Origin: Pseudomonas fluorescens
GTDB lineage: Bacteria > Pseudomonadota > Gammaproteobacteria > Pseudomonadales > Pseudomonadaceae
DNA length: 64,000 nucleotides
Direction: 5' to 3'
Assembly (NCBI RefSeq): GCF_900636825.1
Contig: NZ_LR134318.1
Coordinates: forward strand, 5,503,501-5,567,500
Shown here: positions 54,097 to 64,000 of the stretch, one piece after another
Layout of the letters: every line of letters begins with the position of its first letter
Position numbering within the stretch: the first letter of the stretch is position 1
The notes under the pieces: generated by a model
What the model was told of the DNA's origin: nothing
The model's input: the letters and a program-made list of their open reading frames with translations, nothing else
Database searches by the model: none
Made by a program: the position numbers and the translations under genes

Positions 54097-54429
54097 TTAC
54101 TGCGCTTTGCAGCCACGGCCAATCAGGTCATTGGTGGCGACCCAGTACACCAGGCCTTCGTCACCCTTGAGGTGAAACGCCAGCATGCCGTCGCTGTACA
54201 GCGTGCCCGAGGCGCCCGGCTCTTCTTTCAGGCGATAGACCTGATCACCGCCACCCAGTCGAACGTCGACTTCCTTCTGGCCGGCATCGGCGTAACGCCA
54301 CAGCACTTTGGCCTGGCTGTCGCAGGTCCAGGTGGTCCAGTTATCTGCCGGGGCAGACGACTGAAACAGGTTCAACTGCGCGCAACCGCTTAACAATGCC
54401 AACGCCGCAATGGCGATCAAGCCTTTCAT
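54097..54429 (-). CDS. mliC: MliC-type lipoprotein (C-type lysozyme inhibitor)
   Basis: 110 residues with a lipoprotein signal peptide and lipobox LLSGC (lipidated Cys near residue 16). The mature domain (WTTWTCDSQAKVLWRYADAG, then LKGDEGLVYWVATNDLIGRG) is the MliC/PliC beta-barrel with a Cys pair. It would sit in the periplasm and block host C-type lysozyme. Between fba and a second small lipoprotein gene. Confidence 0.85.
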   Translation of the reverse strand: MKGLIAIAALALLSGCAQLNLFQSSAPADNWTTWTCDSQAKVLWRYADAGQKEVDVRLGGGDQVYRLKEEPGASGTLYSDGMLAFHLKGDEGLVYWVATNDLIGRGCKAQ

Positions 54430-54486
54430 CCGTGTTCCTCGGCTGACAGCATGCGCCGCCAGCCCTGAGTTAAAGAGTCAGACCCG

Positions 54487-54708
54487 TCAAGGACAACCAT
54501 GTTCCTTGGCCGGGGTTTGCGTCTCGTACTTTTCCAGACCGTCCGGCCCGGAACGCTTGTTCAGCACCGGGTTGGTTTCGGCCTGCCAGTCGGCCTGATA
54601 ACAGCCCTTCTGCGACTCGCTCGGCGCCGGCGTGGCTTCGGCCTTCGGGTTACTCCCGCAGGCCACCAGCGTACCGGTCAGCAACAACAGTGCTAACGAC
54701 TTGACCAT
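54487..54708 (-). CDS. Small lipoprotein of unknown function
   Basis: 73 residues: signal sequence MVKSLALLLLTGTLVACGSN with lipobox LVAC. The short mature part has KGCYQADW and HGCP cysteines and is otherwise low in complexity. The start at 54708 is chosen because the hydrophobic leader begins there. Thirty-four bases downstream of pgk, so co-transcribed with it. No family recognised. Confidence 0.75.
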   Translation of the reverse strand: MVKSLALLLLTGTLVACGSNPKAEATPAPSESQKGCYQADWQAETNPVLNKRSGPDGLEKYETQTPAKEHGCP

Positions 54709-54742
54709 GTGAACACTCCTTTGCCTGGCCAAACGGGCGGCC

Positions 54743-55906
54743 TCAGGCCTTGGCCCGGCTTTCCAGGACTTCAACGGCCGGCAGCACTTTGCCCTCGACG
54801 AATTCGAGGAATGCGCCACCACCGGTGGAAATGTAGGAGATCTGCTCAGCCACGCCATATTTATCGATCGCGGCCAGAGTATCGCCCCCGCCAGCAATGG
54901 AGAATGCCGAGCTTTCCGCGATGGCCTGAGCCAGCACTTTGGTGCCGTTGCCGAACTGATCGAACTCGAATACGCCGACCGGGCCGTTCCACAGAATGGT
55001 TTTCGACGATTTCAGCAGTTCGGCGAAGTTGGCTGCGGTCTGCGGGCCAATGTCGAGGATCATGTCGTCAGCAGCCACGTCAGCGATCAGCTTGACGGTC
55101 GCTTCAGCGCTCTCAGCGAATTCCTTGGCGACCACGACGTCAACCGGCAACGGCACGCTGACTTTCGCGGCAATTTCACGCGCAGTGTCGAGCAGGTCCG
55201 GTTCGTACAGCGACTTGCCGACCGGGTGACCAGCCGCCGCTAGGAAGGTGTTGGCGATGCCGCCGCCGACGATCAGTTGATCGCAGATCTGGCTCAGGCT
55301 GTTCAGCACGTCGAGTTTGGTCGACACCTTGGAGCCGGCCACGATGGCGGCCATCGGTTGAGCAGGCGCGCCGAGGGCTTTGCCCAGTGCGTCCAGTTCA
55401 GCGGCCAGCAGAGGGCCAGCAGCCGCGACTTTGGCGAACTTGGCCACGCCGTGGGTCGAACCTTCGGCGCGGTGAGCGGTGCCGAAAGCGTCCATCACGA
55501 ACACGTCGCACAGCGCGGCGTATTGCTGGGCCAGTTCGTCAGCGTTCTTTTTCTCGCCCTTGTTGAAGCGCACGTTTTCGAACAGCACGATGTCGCCGGC
55601 CTTGACCTCGACGCCGCCGAGGTAATCAGCCACCAGTGGCACTTCGCGACCCAAGGCTTTGCTCAGGTAGTCAGCGACAGGCTTGAGGCTGTTCTCGGCA
55701 GAGAACTCGCCTTCGGTCGGACGGCCAAGGTGCGAGCAGACCATCACGGCCGCGCCTTTTTCCAGGGCCAGCTTGATGGTCGGCAGCGAAGCCAGGATAC
55801 GCGCGTCGCTGGTGACAACACCGTCCTTGACTGGGACGTTGAGGTCTTCGCGGATCAATACGCGCTTACCTTGCAGATCGAGGTCGGACATCTTCAACAC
55901 GGTCAT
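54743..55906 (-). CDS. pgk: Phosphoglycerate kinase
   Basis: Interconverts 1,3-bisphosphoglycerate and 3-phosphoglycerate with ADP/ATP. 387 residues from the ATG at 55906 ([20 protein letters not shown]). The substrate motif REDLNVPV, the hinge VCSHLGRPT and the nucleotide motif GGGDTLAAI near the C terminus are intact. It follows epd by 12 bases. Confidence 0.95.
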   Translation of the reverse strand: MTVLKMSDLDLQGKRVLIREDLNVPVKDGVVTSDARILASLPTIKLALEKGAAVMVCSHLGRPTEGEFSAENSLKPVADYLSKALGREVPLVADYLGGVEVKAGDIVLFENVRFNKGEKKNADELAQQYAALCDVFVMDAFGTAHRAEGSTHGVAKFAKVAAAGPLLAAELDALGKALGAPAQPMAAIVAGSKVSTKLDVLNSLSQICDQLIVGGGIANTFLAAAGHPVGKSLYEPDLLDTAREIAAKVSVPLPVDVVVAKEFAESAEATVKLIADVAADDMILDIGPQTAANFAELLKSSKTILWNGPVGVFEFDQFGNGTKVLAQAIAESSAFSIAGGGDTLAAIDKYGVAEQISYISTGGGAFLEFVEGKVLPAVEVLESRAKA

Positions 55907-55918
55907 GGGTCGCACTTC

Positions 55919-56971
55919 CTACGGTTTTTTTGAAGTTGCTGTTTGCAGATAGTGATCTGCAACGTCCAGCATTCGGTTGGCAAAACCCCATTCGTTGTCG
56001 AACCAGGCCAGGATGTTCACCAGTTTGGGGCCGGAAACACGGGTCTGACTGGCATCGACGATGGCCGAATGTGGGTCATGGTTGAAATCACAACTGGCGT
56101 GCGGCAGTTCGGTATAGGCCAACAAACCTTTGAGCGGGCCGCTGGTGGCGGCTTCGCGAAGGATCCGGTTGACTTCGTTGGCGTCGGTCGCGGTAGCGGT
56201 CTGCATGGTGATATCGAGGCAGGACACATTGACTGTCGGCACGCGCACGGCTTTGGCCTGAATTCGCCCGGCAAGTTCCGGCAGCAGACGCTCGATACCG
56301 CGCGCCAGACCAGTGGACACCGGGATTACCGACTGGAACGCCGAACGGGTGCGGCGCAAGTCTTCGTGGTGATAGGCGTCGATCACCGGCTGATCGTTCA
56401 TCGCCGAGTGAATCGTGGTGATCGACACGTAATCCAGCCCGATCGCCTGATCAAGCAGACGCAACAGCGGCACGCCGCAGTTGGTGGTGCACGAGGCATT
56501 GGACACCAGCAACTCGTCGCCAGTCAGGCAGTCCTGATTGACGCCGTAGACGATGGTGGCGTCGACATCCGCCTCGCTGGCCATCGGCTGCGAGAACAAC
56601 ACCCGCGGCGCGCCAGCATCGAGAAAGCGCTGACCGTCTTCGCGGGTGTTGTAAGCACCGGAACATTCGAGCACCAGATCGACGCCCAGCGACGCCCAAT
56701 CGATGCCTTCGGGGGTGGCACTGCGCAGAACCTTCACGCAGTCGCCATTGATATGCAGACAATCGCCTTCTACCCGCACTTCGCCGGGAAAACGGCCGTG
56801 GGTGGAGTCGAAGCGTGTCAGGTATTCGATGCTGGCCATGTCGGCTAGGTCGTTGATCGCGACAATTTCAAACCCGGCCTTCTCGCCTCGCTCAAACAGC
56901 GCACGCAAAACGCAACGACCAATGCGGCCGTAGCCGTTGAGTGCAACTTTGTAAGGACGCGGTTGAGGCAT
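55919..56971 (-). CDS. epd: Erythrose-4-phosphate dehydrogenase
   Basis: GAPDH-family enzyme oxidising erythrose-4-phosphate on the route to pyridoxal phosphate. 350 residues from the ATG at 56971 (a GTG at 56992 is possible). NAD motif VALNGYGRIGRCVLRALFER and catalytic Cys in SNASCTTNC. Order tkt-epd-pgk supports Epd over a glycolytic GAPDH. Confidence 0.9.
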   Translation of the reverse strand: MPQPRPYKVALNGYGRIGRCVLRALFERGEKAGFEIVAINDLADMASIEYLTRFDSTHGRFPGEVRVEGDCLHINGDCVKVLRSATPEGIDWASLGVDLVLECSGAYNTREDGQRFLDAGAPRVLFSQPMASEADVDATIVYGVNQDCLTGDELLVSNASCTTNCGVPLLRLLDQAIGLDYVSITTIHSAMNDQPVIDAYHHEDLRRTRSAFQSVIPVSTGLARGIERLLPELAGRIQAKAVRVPTVNVSCLDITMQTATATDANEVNRILREAATSGPLKGLLAYTELPHASCDFNHDPHSAIVDASQTRVSGPKLVNILAWFDNEWGFANRMLDVADHYLQTATSKKP

Positions 56972-57008
56972 GGGGTTCTCGATAGTATTCACTTACACAC
57001 AACCCCCC

Positions 57009-57094
57009 TGTAGGAGCTGCCGAAGGCTGCGATCTTTTGATCCTGTTTTTTCAAGATCAAGATCAAAAGATCGCAGCCTTCCGCAGCTCCTACA
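57009..57094. repeat. REP-type inverted pair with short GATCAA run
   Basis: TGTAGGAGCTGCCGAAGGCT mirrored by AGCCTTCCGCAGCTCCTACA (one mismatch); loop has CAAGATCAAGATCAA. Between tkt and epd. Confidence 0.85.
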
Positions 57095-57132
57095 GGGGAA
57101 CGCGGTGGCCGGGGCCACCGCATTCATGCTGC

Positions 57133-59130
57133 TTAGTCTTCCAGCAACTCTTCAGCCTGACCCAGAATGTTCTCCAGGGTGAAGCCGAACTCTTCGAACA
57201 GTGCCGAAGCCGGGGCCGATTCGCCATAGGTAGTCATGCCGATCACGCGACCTTCCAGACCCACGTACTTGAACCAGAAATCGGCGTGGGCCGCTTCGAT
57301 CGCGATACGTGCGCTGACTTGCAACGGCAGCACCGCTTGCTTGTAGCCGGCATCCTGAGCGTCGAACACGCTGGTGCATGGCATCGAAACCACGCGGACC
57401 TTGCGGCCCTGCTCGGTCAGTTTGTCATAGGCCTGAACGGCCAGACCGACTTCCGAACCGGTCGCGATCAGGATCAGCTCAGGCTCGCCCGCGCAGTCCT
57501 TCAGGACATAACCGCCGCGGCTGATGTCGGCGATCTGCCCGGCATCGCGTTCCTGGTGCTGCAGGTTCTGACGCGAGAAAATCAGCGCCGATGGCCCGTC
57601 CTTGCGCTCCAGAGCGTTTTTCCAGGCCACCGCCGATTCAACGGCATCGGCTGGACGCCAGGTGTCGAGGTTCGGTGTAGTGCGCAGGCTGGTCAGTTGC
57701 TCGATCGGCTGGTGCGTCGGGCCGTCTTCGCCCAGACCGATGGAGTCGTGGGTGTAAACGTGGATGACCTGCTTTTTCATCAGCGCCGACATGCGTACAG
57801 CGTTGCGCGCGTATTCCATGAACATCAGGAAGGTCGCGCCGTACGGCACCAGACCGCCGTGCAGGGTCACGCCGTTCATGATCGCGGTCATGCCGAATTC
57901 GCGCACGCCGTAATACATGTAGTTGCCGCTGGCGTCTTCAGCGTTGACGCCTTTGCAACCTTTCCACAGGGTCAGGTTGGAACCGGCCAGGTCAGCGGAA
58001 CCGCCGAGCAGCTCCGGCAGCAGCGGGCCAAATGCGTTGAGGGTGTTCTGGCTGGCTTTGCGGCTGGCGATGGTTTCGCCTTTGGCCGCGACTTCGGCGA
58101 TGTAAGCCGAGGCTTTTTCGGAGAAGTCGGCCGGCAATTCGCCGCTCAGACGACGGACCAGCTCGTTGGCTTCGGTCGGGAACGCGGCGGAGTAAGCAGC
58201 AAAACGCTGATCCCACTCGGCTTCGGCAGCGCGACCTTTTTCCTTGGCATCCCACTCGGCGTAGATGTCGGCCGGGATTTCAAACGGGCCATAATTCCAG
58301 TTCAGTGCCTGACGGGTCAGGGCGATTTCCGCGTCACCCAGCGGGGCGCCGTGGCAGTCTTCCTTGCCCTGCTTGTTCGGCGAGCCGAAACCGATGGTGG
58401 TCTTGCAGCAGATCAGGGTTGGCTGGGCGCTTTTGCGCGCGGTGTCGATGGCAGTCTTGATTTCTTCCGGGTCGTGACCATCAACGTTGCGGATGACCTG
58501 CCAGTTGTAGGCTTCGAAACGCTTCGGGGTGTCATCGGTGAACCAGCCTTCGACTTCGCCGTCGATGGAGATACCGTTGTCATCGTAGAAGGCAATCAGC
58601 TTGCCCAGACCCAAGGTGCCGGCCAGCGACGCGACTTCGTGGGAAATGCCTTCCATCATGCAGCCATCACCCAGGAACACATAGGTGTGGTGATCGACAA
58701 TGTCGTGGCCAGGACGGTTGAACTGCGCGCCCAGCACTTTTTCCGCCAGGGCGAAGCCCACAGCGTTGGCCAGGCCCTGCCCGAGCGGGCCGGTGGTGGT
58801 TTCAACGCCCGGGGTGTAACCGAATTCCGGGTGGCCGGGCGTGCGGCTGTGCAGCTGACGGAACTGCTTGAGGTCGTCGATCGACAGGTCGTAACCGGTC
58901 AGGTGCAGCAGCGAATAGATCAACATCGAGCCGTGGCCGTTGGACAGCACAAAGCGGTCACGGTCGGCGAACGAAGGATTGCTCGGGTTGTGCTTGAGGT
59001 AGTCGCGCCACAGCACTTCGGCGATATCTGCCATACCCATAGGGGCACCGGGATGACCGCTGTTGGCTTTTTGCACGGCATCCATGCTGAGGGCACGAAT
59101 GGCGTTGGCACGCTCACGACGGCTAGGCAT
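57133..59130 (-). CDS. tkt: Transketolase
   Basis: Thiamine-diphosphate enzyme of the pentose phosphate pathway. 665 residues. N-terminal [20 protein letters not shown], the TPP motif [20 protein letters not shown] through [10 protein letters not shown], and the C-terminal domain with [27 protein letters not shown] precedes the ATG. First gene of the minus-strand block, divergent from sahR-metK. Confidence 0.95.
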   Translation of the reverse strand: MPSRRERANAIRALSMDAVQKANSGHPGAPMGMADIAEVLWRDYLKHNPSNPSFADRDRFVLSNGHGSMLIYSLLHLTGYDLSIDDLKQFRQLHSRTPGHPEFGYTPGVETTTGPLGQGLANAVGFALAEKVLGAQFNRPGHDIVDHHTYVFLGDGCMMEGISHEVASLAGTLGLGKLIAFYDDNGISIDGEVEGWFTDDTPKRFEAYNWQVIRNVDGHDPEEIKTAIDTARKSAQPTLICCKTTIGFGSPNKQGKEDCHGAPLGDAEIALTRQALNWNYGPFEIPADIYAEWDAKEKGRAAEAEWDQRFAAYSAAFPTEANELVRRLSGELPADFSEKASAYIAEVAAKGETIASRKASQNTLNAFGPLLPELLGGSADLAGSNLTLWKGCKGVNAEDASGNYMYYGVREFGMTAIMNGVTLHGGLVPYGATFLMFMEYARNAVRMSALMKKQVIHVYTHDSIGLGEDGPTHQPIEQLTSLRTTPNLDTWRPADAVESAVAWKNALERKDGPSALIFSRQNLQHQERDAGQIADISRGGYVLKDCAGEPELILIATGSEVGLAVQAYDKLTEQGRKVRVVSMPCTSVFDAQDAGYKQAVLPLQVSARIAIEAAHADFWFKYVGLEGRVIGMTTYGESAPASALFEEFGFTLENILGQAEELLED

Positions 59131-59194
59131 CGCTGATCTCCTGGGTTCTGGTAAGTCGAAACGGAAAAAAGGAGGGCATTTTCCCTCACCGGAG

Positions 59195-59235
59195 CGCCTC
59201 GGGGCAATGACAGATAGTCATACGGAGGCGTTTTT
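59195..59235 (+). terminator. Possible leader hairpin with T5 before the SahR-like gene
   Basis: CGCCTC (59195) pairs with GAGGCG (59225-59230), followed by TTTTT. Inside it TGAC/GTCA forms a second small stem. It could be an attenuator-like element on the plus strand or just stop stray transcription; it lies upstream of the probable operator, so an attenuator role is doubtful. Confidence 0.35.
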
Positions 59236-59323
59236 CCAACGGATTGCAGCGCTTTGGGAAGGTGAAACCTTTCCGCTACTGGTTTGTAGAGTTGAATGAT
59301 TCGCGAGAAGTGCCATTTATCGA

Positions 59324-59349
59324 GCAATATCAAAACTTTTTGATATTGC
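59324..59349. promoter_or_regulatory. SahR-type operator (12-bp arms, 2-bp centre)
   Basis: GCAATATCAAAA and TTTTGATATTGC are exact inverted arms around CT, 40 bases before the ATG of the ArsR-methyltransferase gene. This is the best operator candidate between the tkt and metK transcription units. Confidence 0.7.
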
Positions 59350-59389
59350 CCTTGCGGCGCCCTGCCCCCATCAATAGACTGCCAGCCCT

Positions 59390-60385
59390 ATGAACTTACG
59401 CGTGCCTTCCATTCGCCATGACGATTGCGACGAGCTGGCGGCCCTGTGCAAGGCCGGCGGCGATCCGCTGCGGCTGAACGTACTGCGCGCGCTGGCCAAC
59501 GACTCGTTTGGCGTACTGGAACTGGCGCAGATTTTCGGCATCGGCCAGTCGGGCATGAGTCATCACCTCAAGGTGTTGGCGCAAGCCGATCTGGTGGCGA
59601 CCCGTCGCGAAGGCAACGCGATTTTTTATCGCCGCGCCCTGCCCCACACCGAGTTGCTCGGCGGAAAACTACACGCGGCATTGTTAGAAGAAGTCGATAA
59701 CCTCGACCTGCCTGCCGATGTGCAGGCGCGGATTGAACAGGTTCACGGCCAACGTGCCGCGGCCAGCCAGGACTTTTTCGCAAGGGTTGCGGAGAAATTT
59801 CGCGCTCAGCAGGATTTGATTGCCGGGCTGCCGCAGTACCGCGACAGCGTGCTGGCCCTGCTCGACAAGTTGAACTTCAATGATGCTGCCACGGCCATTG
59901 AAGTCGGCCCCGGCGACGGCGCTTTTCTGCCGGAACTGGCGCGCCGCTTCAGTAATGTAACCGCGCTGGACAACAGCCCGGCGATGCTCGAACTGGCGCG
60001 TCAGGTGTGTGAACGTGAACAGCTGGCTAACGTCAGCCTGCAATTGGCCGATGCATTGAACGGCAGCAGCCTTCAGGCCGACTGCGTAGTGTTGAACATG
60101 GTGTTGCATCATTTCGCCGCGCCGGCCGATGCGCTCAAGCACATGGCCGACCTGCTGCAACCGGGCGGTAGCCTGCTCGTGACAGAGTTATGTAGCCACA
60201 ACCAGAGTTGGGCCAGGGAGGCCTGCGGTGATCTCTGGTTGGGGTTTGAACAGGACGATCTGGCCCGTTGGGCCACCGCTGCGGGACTCGTTCCCGGGGA
60301 AAGCCTCTATGTGGGCTTACGTAATGGTTTCCAGATCCAGGTTCGCCACTTTCAGCGACCGGCTGGCGACACTCACCATCGGTAA
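59390..60385 (+). CDS. sahR: SahR-like ArsR-family regulator with methyltransferase-type domain
   Basis: 331 residues. The N-terminal ~95 residues are an ArsR winged helix (LRLNVLRALANDSFGVLELA, then GIGQSGMSHHLKVLAQADLV) without an obvious metal-binding Cys pair in the recognition helix. Residues ~165-310 form a class I SAM-binding fold (AIEVGPGDGAFLPELARRFS, NMVLHHFAAPADALKHMADL). Proteins with this fusion are SahR, which senses S-adenosylhomocysteine and controls the methionine/SAM cycle. Eighteen bases before metK on the same strand, so an operon with metK is likely, with autoregulation through the inverted repeat at 59324. Confidence 0.83.
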   Translation: MNLRVPSIRHDDCDELAALCKAGGDPLRLNVLRALANDSFGVLELAQIFGIGQSGMSHHLKVLAQADLVATRREGNAIFYRRALPHTELLGGKLHAALLEEVDNLDLPADVQARIEQVHGQRAAASQDFFARVAEKFRAQQDLIAGLPQYRDSVLALLDKLNFNDAATAIEVGPGDGAFLPELARRFSNVTALDNSPAMLELARQVCEREQLANVSLQLADALNGSSLQADCVVLNMVLHHFAAPADALKHMADLLQPGGSLLVTELCSHNQSWAREACGDLWLGFEQDDLARWATAAGLVPGESLYVGLRNGFQIQVRHFQRPAGDTHHR

Positions 60386-60403
60386 ATTCAGGAAAAAATC
60401 GAG

Positions 60404-61594
60404 ATGAGCGAATACTCCCTCTTCACCTCCGAGTCCGTGTCTGAAGGACATCCGGACAAAATCGCCGACCAGATTTCCGATGCGGTGCTGGACGCCATTA
60501 TCGCCCAGGACAAGCACGCACGCGTTGCCGTGGAAACTCTGGTCAAGACCGGCGTGGCAATCGTTGCCGGTGAAGTGACCACCAGCGCCTGGGTCGATCT
60601 GGAGCAGATCGTTCGTGACGTGATTTGCGACATCGGTTACACCAGTTCCGAAGTCGGCTTCGACGGCGCAACTTGCGGCGTGATGAACATCATCGGCAAG
60701 CAATCCCCCGACATCAACCAAGGCGTTGACCGTGCCAAGCCTGAAGATCAGGGCGCCGGCGACCAGGGCCTGATGTTCGGCTACGCCAGCAACGAAACCG
60801 ACGTTCTGATGCCAGCCCCGATCACCTTCTCGCACCAGTTGGTGCAGCGCCAGGCCGAAGCCCGTAAATCCGGTCTGCTGCCTTGGCTGCGTCCGGACGC
60901 CAAGTCGCAAGTGACTTGCCGTTACGAAGGCGGCAAGGTTGTCGGTATCGACGCCGTGGTTCTGTCGACCCAGCACAACCCTGAAGTGTCGTACAAAGAT
61001 CTGCGCGAAGGCGTGATGGAGCTGATCGTCAAGCACGTGCTGCCTGCCGAACTGCTGAGCAAGGACACCCAGTTCCACATCAACCCGACTGGCCAGTTCA
61101 TCATTGGCGGCCCGGTCGGTGACTGCGGCCTGACCGGTCGCAAGATCATCGTCGACAGCTACGGCGGTATGGCCCGTCACGGCGGCGGCGCGTTCTCCGG
61201 CAAGGATCCATCGAAGGTTGACCGTTCGGCTGCGTACGCTGGCCGTTACGTTGCCAAAAACATCGTTGCTGCCGGCCTGGCCGAGCGTTGCGAGATTCAG
61301 GTTTCCTACGCCATTGGCGTTGCACAGCCTACCTCGATTTCGCTGAACACCTTCGGCACTGGCAAGATCAGCGATGACAAGATCATCAAACTGGTGCGTG
61401 AAGTGTTCGACCTGCGTCCTTACGCGATCACCACCATGCTTGATCTGCTGCACCCGATGTACCAGGAAACCGCAGCCTACGGCCACTTCGGCCGCGCGCC
61501 AGAAACCAAGACCGTCGGCGAAGACACCTTCACCACGTTCACCTGGGAAAAAACCGACCGCGCCGACGCTCTGCGTTCTGCTGCCGGCCTGTAA
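60404..61594 (+). CDS. metK: S-adenosylmethionine synthetase
   Basis: Makes SAM from methionine and ATP. 396 residues. Signature sequences [29 protein letters not shown] and [20 protein letters not shown] are present. Downstream of the SahR-like regulator and followed by a strong terminator. SAM supply matters for methyl-group turnover, which links loosely to the betaine genes. Confidence 0.96.
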   Translation: MSEYSLFTSESVSEGHPDKIADQISDAVLDAIIAQDKHARVAVETLVKTGVAIVAGEVTTSAWVDLEQIVRDVICDIGYTSSEVGFDGATCGVMNIIGKQSPDINQGVDRAKPEDQGAGDQGLMFGYASNETDVLMPAPITFSHQLVQRQAEARKSGLLPWLRPDAKSQVTCRYEGGKVVGIDAVVLSTQHNPEVSYKDLREGVMELIVKHVLPAELLSKDTQFHINPTGQFIIGGPVGDCGLTGRKIIVDSYGGMARHGGGAFSGKDPSKVDRSAAYAGRYVAKNIVAAGLAERCEIQVSYAIGVAQPTSISLNTFGTGKISDDKIIKLVREVFDLRPYAITTMLDLLHPMYQETAAYGHFGRAPETKTVGEDTFTTFTWEKTDRADALRSAAGL

Positions 61595-61610
61595 TTCTCT
61601 GGCTGCATAA

Positions 61611-61648
61611 AAAGCCCCGCACGGTTCGCGCCGTGCGGGGCTTTTTTT
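61611..61648 (+). terminator. Rho-independent terminator after metK
   Basis: AAAGCCCCGCACGG / CCGTGCGGGGCTTT stem with loop TTCGCG, followed by further Ts to 61648. Very strong. Confidence 0.95.
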
Positions 61649-61749
61649 ATCGGGTGAAGATCAAAAGATCGTCCGTAACGAAACACCCGGCAAAACACCC
61701 GCCTTACCCTTGCTCAATATCCTGACTAGCCTTCGAGTACCTTCCCTGA

Positions 61750-63429
<1,680 letters not shown>

Positions 63430-63526
63430 ACACGCAATCCCGGCGCGCCGGGAACCCAACTACCACCGAGGCGCTCCAACAGCGCAGTGCCGCCCCGACC
63501 TAATCGCCTTTGCACATGGAGCTTTT

Positions 63527-63922
63527 ATGAAATTTCTCGCACCGCTGGCCCTGTTCACTCTCTGCGGCATCATGGCCGCCCCGGTAATGGCCGAAGAAGA
63601 AGGCCCGGGCCTCGCCGGTTGCGCTGCCAAGAAGCAGGGCATCATCAATCAGATCGAACAGGCCAAGTCGCGCGGCAACATGGAACAGCAGTCAGGCCTC
63701 GAAACCGCACTGCGCGAAGTGAACGAACACTGCACCGACGCCGGCCTGAAAAAAGAGCGCGAAAACAAAGTGCTCGAAGCCAAGCATGAAGTCAGCCAGC
63801 GTCAGGCCGATCTCGACAAAGCCATGAAAAAAGGTGATCCGGAGAAGATCAACAAGCGTAAGGAGAAACTGGCCGAGTCGCGCAAGGAGCTGCAGGACGC
63901 ACTGGACGAAATCGATAAATAA
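63527..63922 (+). CDS. DUF1090 family periplasmic protein
   Basis: 131 residues. Signal peptide (LAPLALFTLCGIMAAPVMAE), then a highly charged, helical, coiled-coil-like chain (NQIEQAKSRGNMEQQSGLET, NKRKEKLAESRKELQDALDE) with two cysteines (AGCAAKK, NEHCTDA). This matches the YqjC/DUF1090 family, whose function is unknown. Starts 97 bases after ligB. Confidence 0.85.
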   Translation: MKFLAPLALFTLCGIMAAPVMAEEEGPGLAGCAAKKQGIINQIEQAKSRGNMEQQSGLETALREVNEHCTDAGLKKERENKVLEAKHEVSQRQADLDKAMKKGDPEKINKRKEKLAESRKELQDALDEIDK

Positions 63923-63947
63923 GGGTCAGTTTCGCGGCGAATTGCAA

Positions 63948-64000
63948 ACCGCTATCGCGAGCAGGCTCGATCCCACATTGGATTTCATATCCCCTGTGGG
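63948..64000. repeat. Palindromic repeat of the CTGTGGGAGC family (cut by window end)
   Basis: GCTATCGCGAGCAGGCTCGA plus TCCCACA is followed by CCCCTGTGGG at the very end, so the second arm continues outside the window. Confidence 0.7.

Overview
The window is a stretch of a Pseudomonas chromosome, most likely from the P. fluorescens group. The evidence is high GC, dense operons, many 'GTAGGAGCTGCCG' and 'CTGTGGGAGC' palindromic repeats, and a gene order that I recall from the choline/betaine/carnitine region of P. aeruginosa (betA to ltaE). There are no rRNA or tRNA genes, prophage or complete insertion sequence that I can see.

Layout. (1) 0-4.2 kb: threonine aldolase ltaE, then an orphan type VI secretion trio: Hcp, a glycine-zipper putative pore-forming effector, and a membrane immunity protein built from two tandem halves. 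The reading frames overlap (TTGA, ATGA). (2) 4.2-37 kb: a near-continuous quaternary-amine catabolic cluster. It holds divergent gbcB/gbcA (glycine betaine to dimethylglycine), the operon dipeptidase-like / DUF5943 / dgcA / dgcB / etfA / etfB (dimethylglycine to sarcosine, with a dedicated electron-transfer flavoprotein), cdhR with caiX-cdhC-cdhA-cdhB (carnitine to betaine), the master activator gbdR, L-serine dehydratase, the CbcXWV ABC importer, and the choline uptake/oxidation set betT / betI-betB-betA. Two small islands interrupt it. At 6.9-7.7 kb is a non-coding, diverged ~182-bp tandem repeat carrying perfect DnaA boxes. At 16.4-18.0 kb are a RelE-type toxin-antitoxin pair and small orphan genes. 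(3) 37-52.7 kb: ordinary accessory and housekeeping genes: a TldD/PmbA-type protease pair, an MFS exporter, dbpA, a HI0933-type flavoprotein, a YccS-type membrane protein, a solute-binding protein, ElaA, a small HTH protein, a YgjP metalloprotease, a response regulator-GGDEF-EAL protein and a PL7 alginate lyase. (4) 52.8-61.6 kb: the central-carbon block tkt-epd-pgk-fba (minus strand) with two small lipoproteins, divergent from an ArsR-methyltransferase regulator (SahR-like) and metK. The divergent region carries a perfect 12-bp-arm inverted repeat. (5) 61.7-64 kb: ligB and a DUF1090 protein.

How the genes work together. Choline enters through BetT, and betaine, choline or carnitine through CbcWV with the binding proteins CbcX and CaiX. 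BetA and BetB oxidise choline to betaine, and CdhA, CdhC and CdhB convert carnitine to betaine. GbcAB and DgcAB/EtfAB then demethylate betaine to sarcosine, which ends as glycine and serine. Serine dehydratase and the aldolase link this to pyruvate and glycine pools. Sarcosine oxidase itself is not in the window. GbdR, CdhR and BetI are the local regulators.

The least explained items are the DnaA-box repeat array at 7.1-7.7 kb (with three further perfect boxes in etfB/etfA), the duplicated immunity protein, the dipeptidase-like protein that lacks three metal ligands, and several repeat families, including a (GATCAA)8 expansion inside one palindromic element and a nine-unit heptamer array fused to the stop codon of the yccS-like gene. 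All matches and counts were made by eye.
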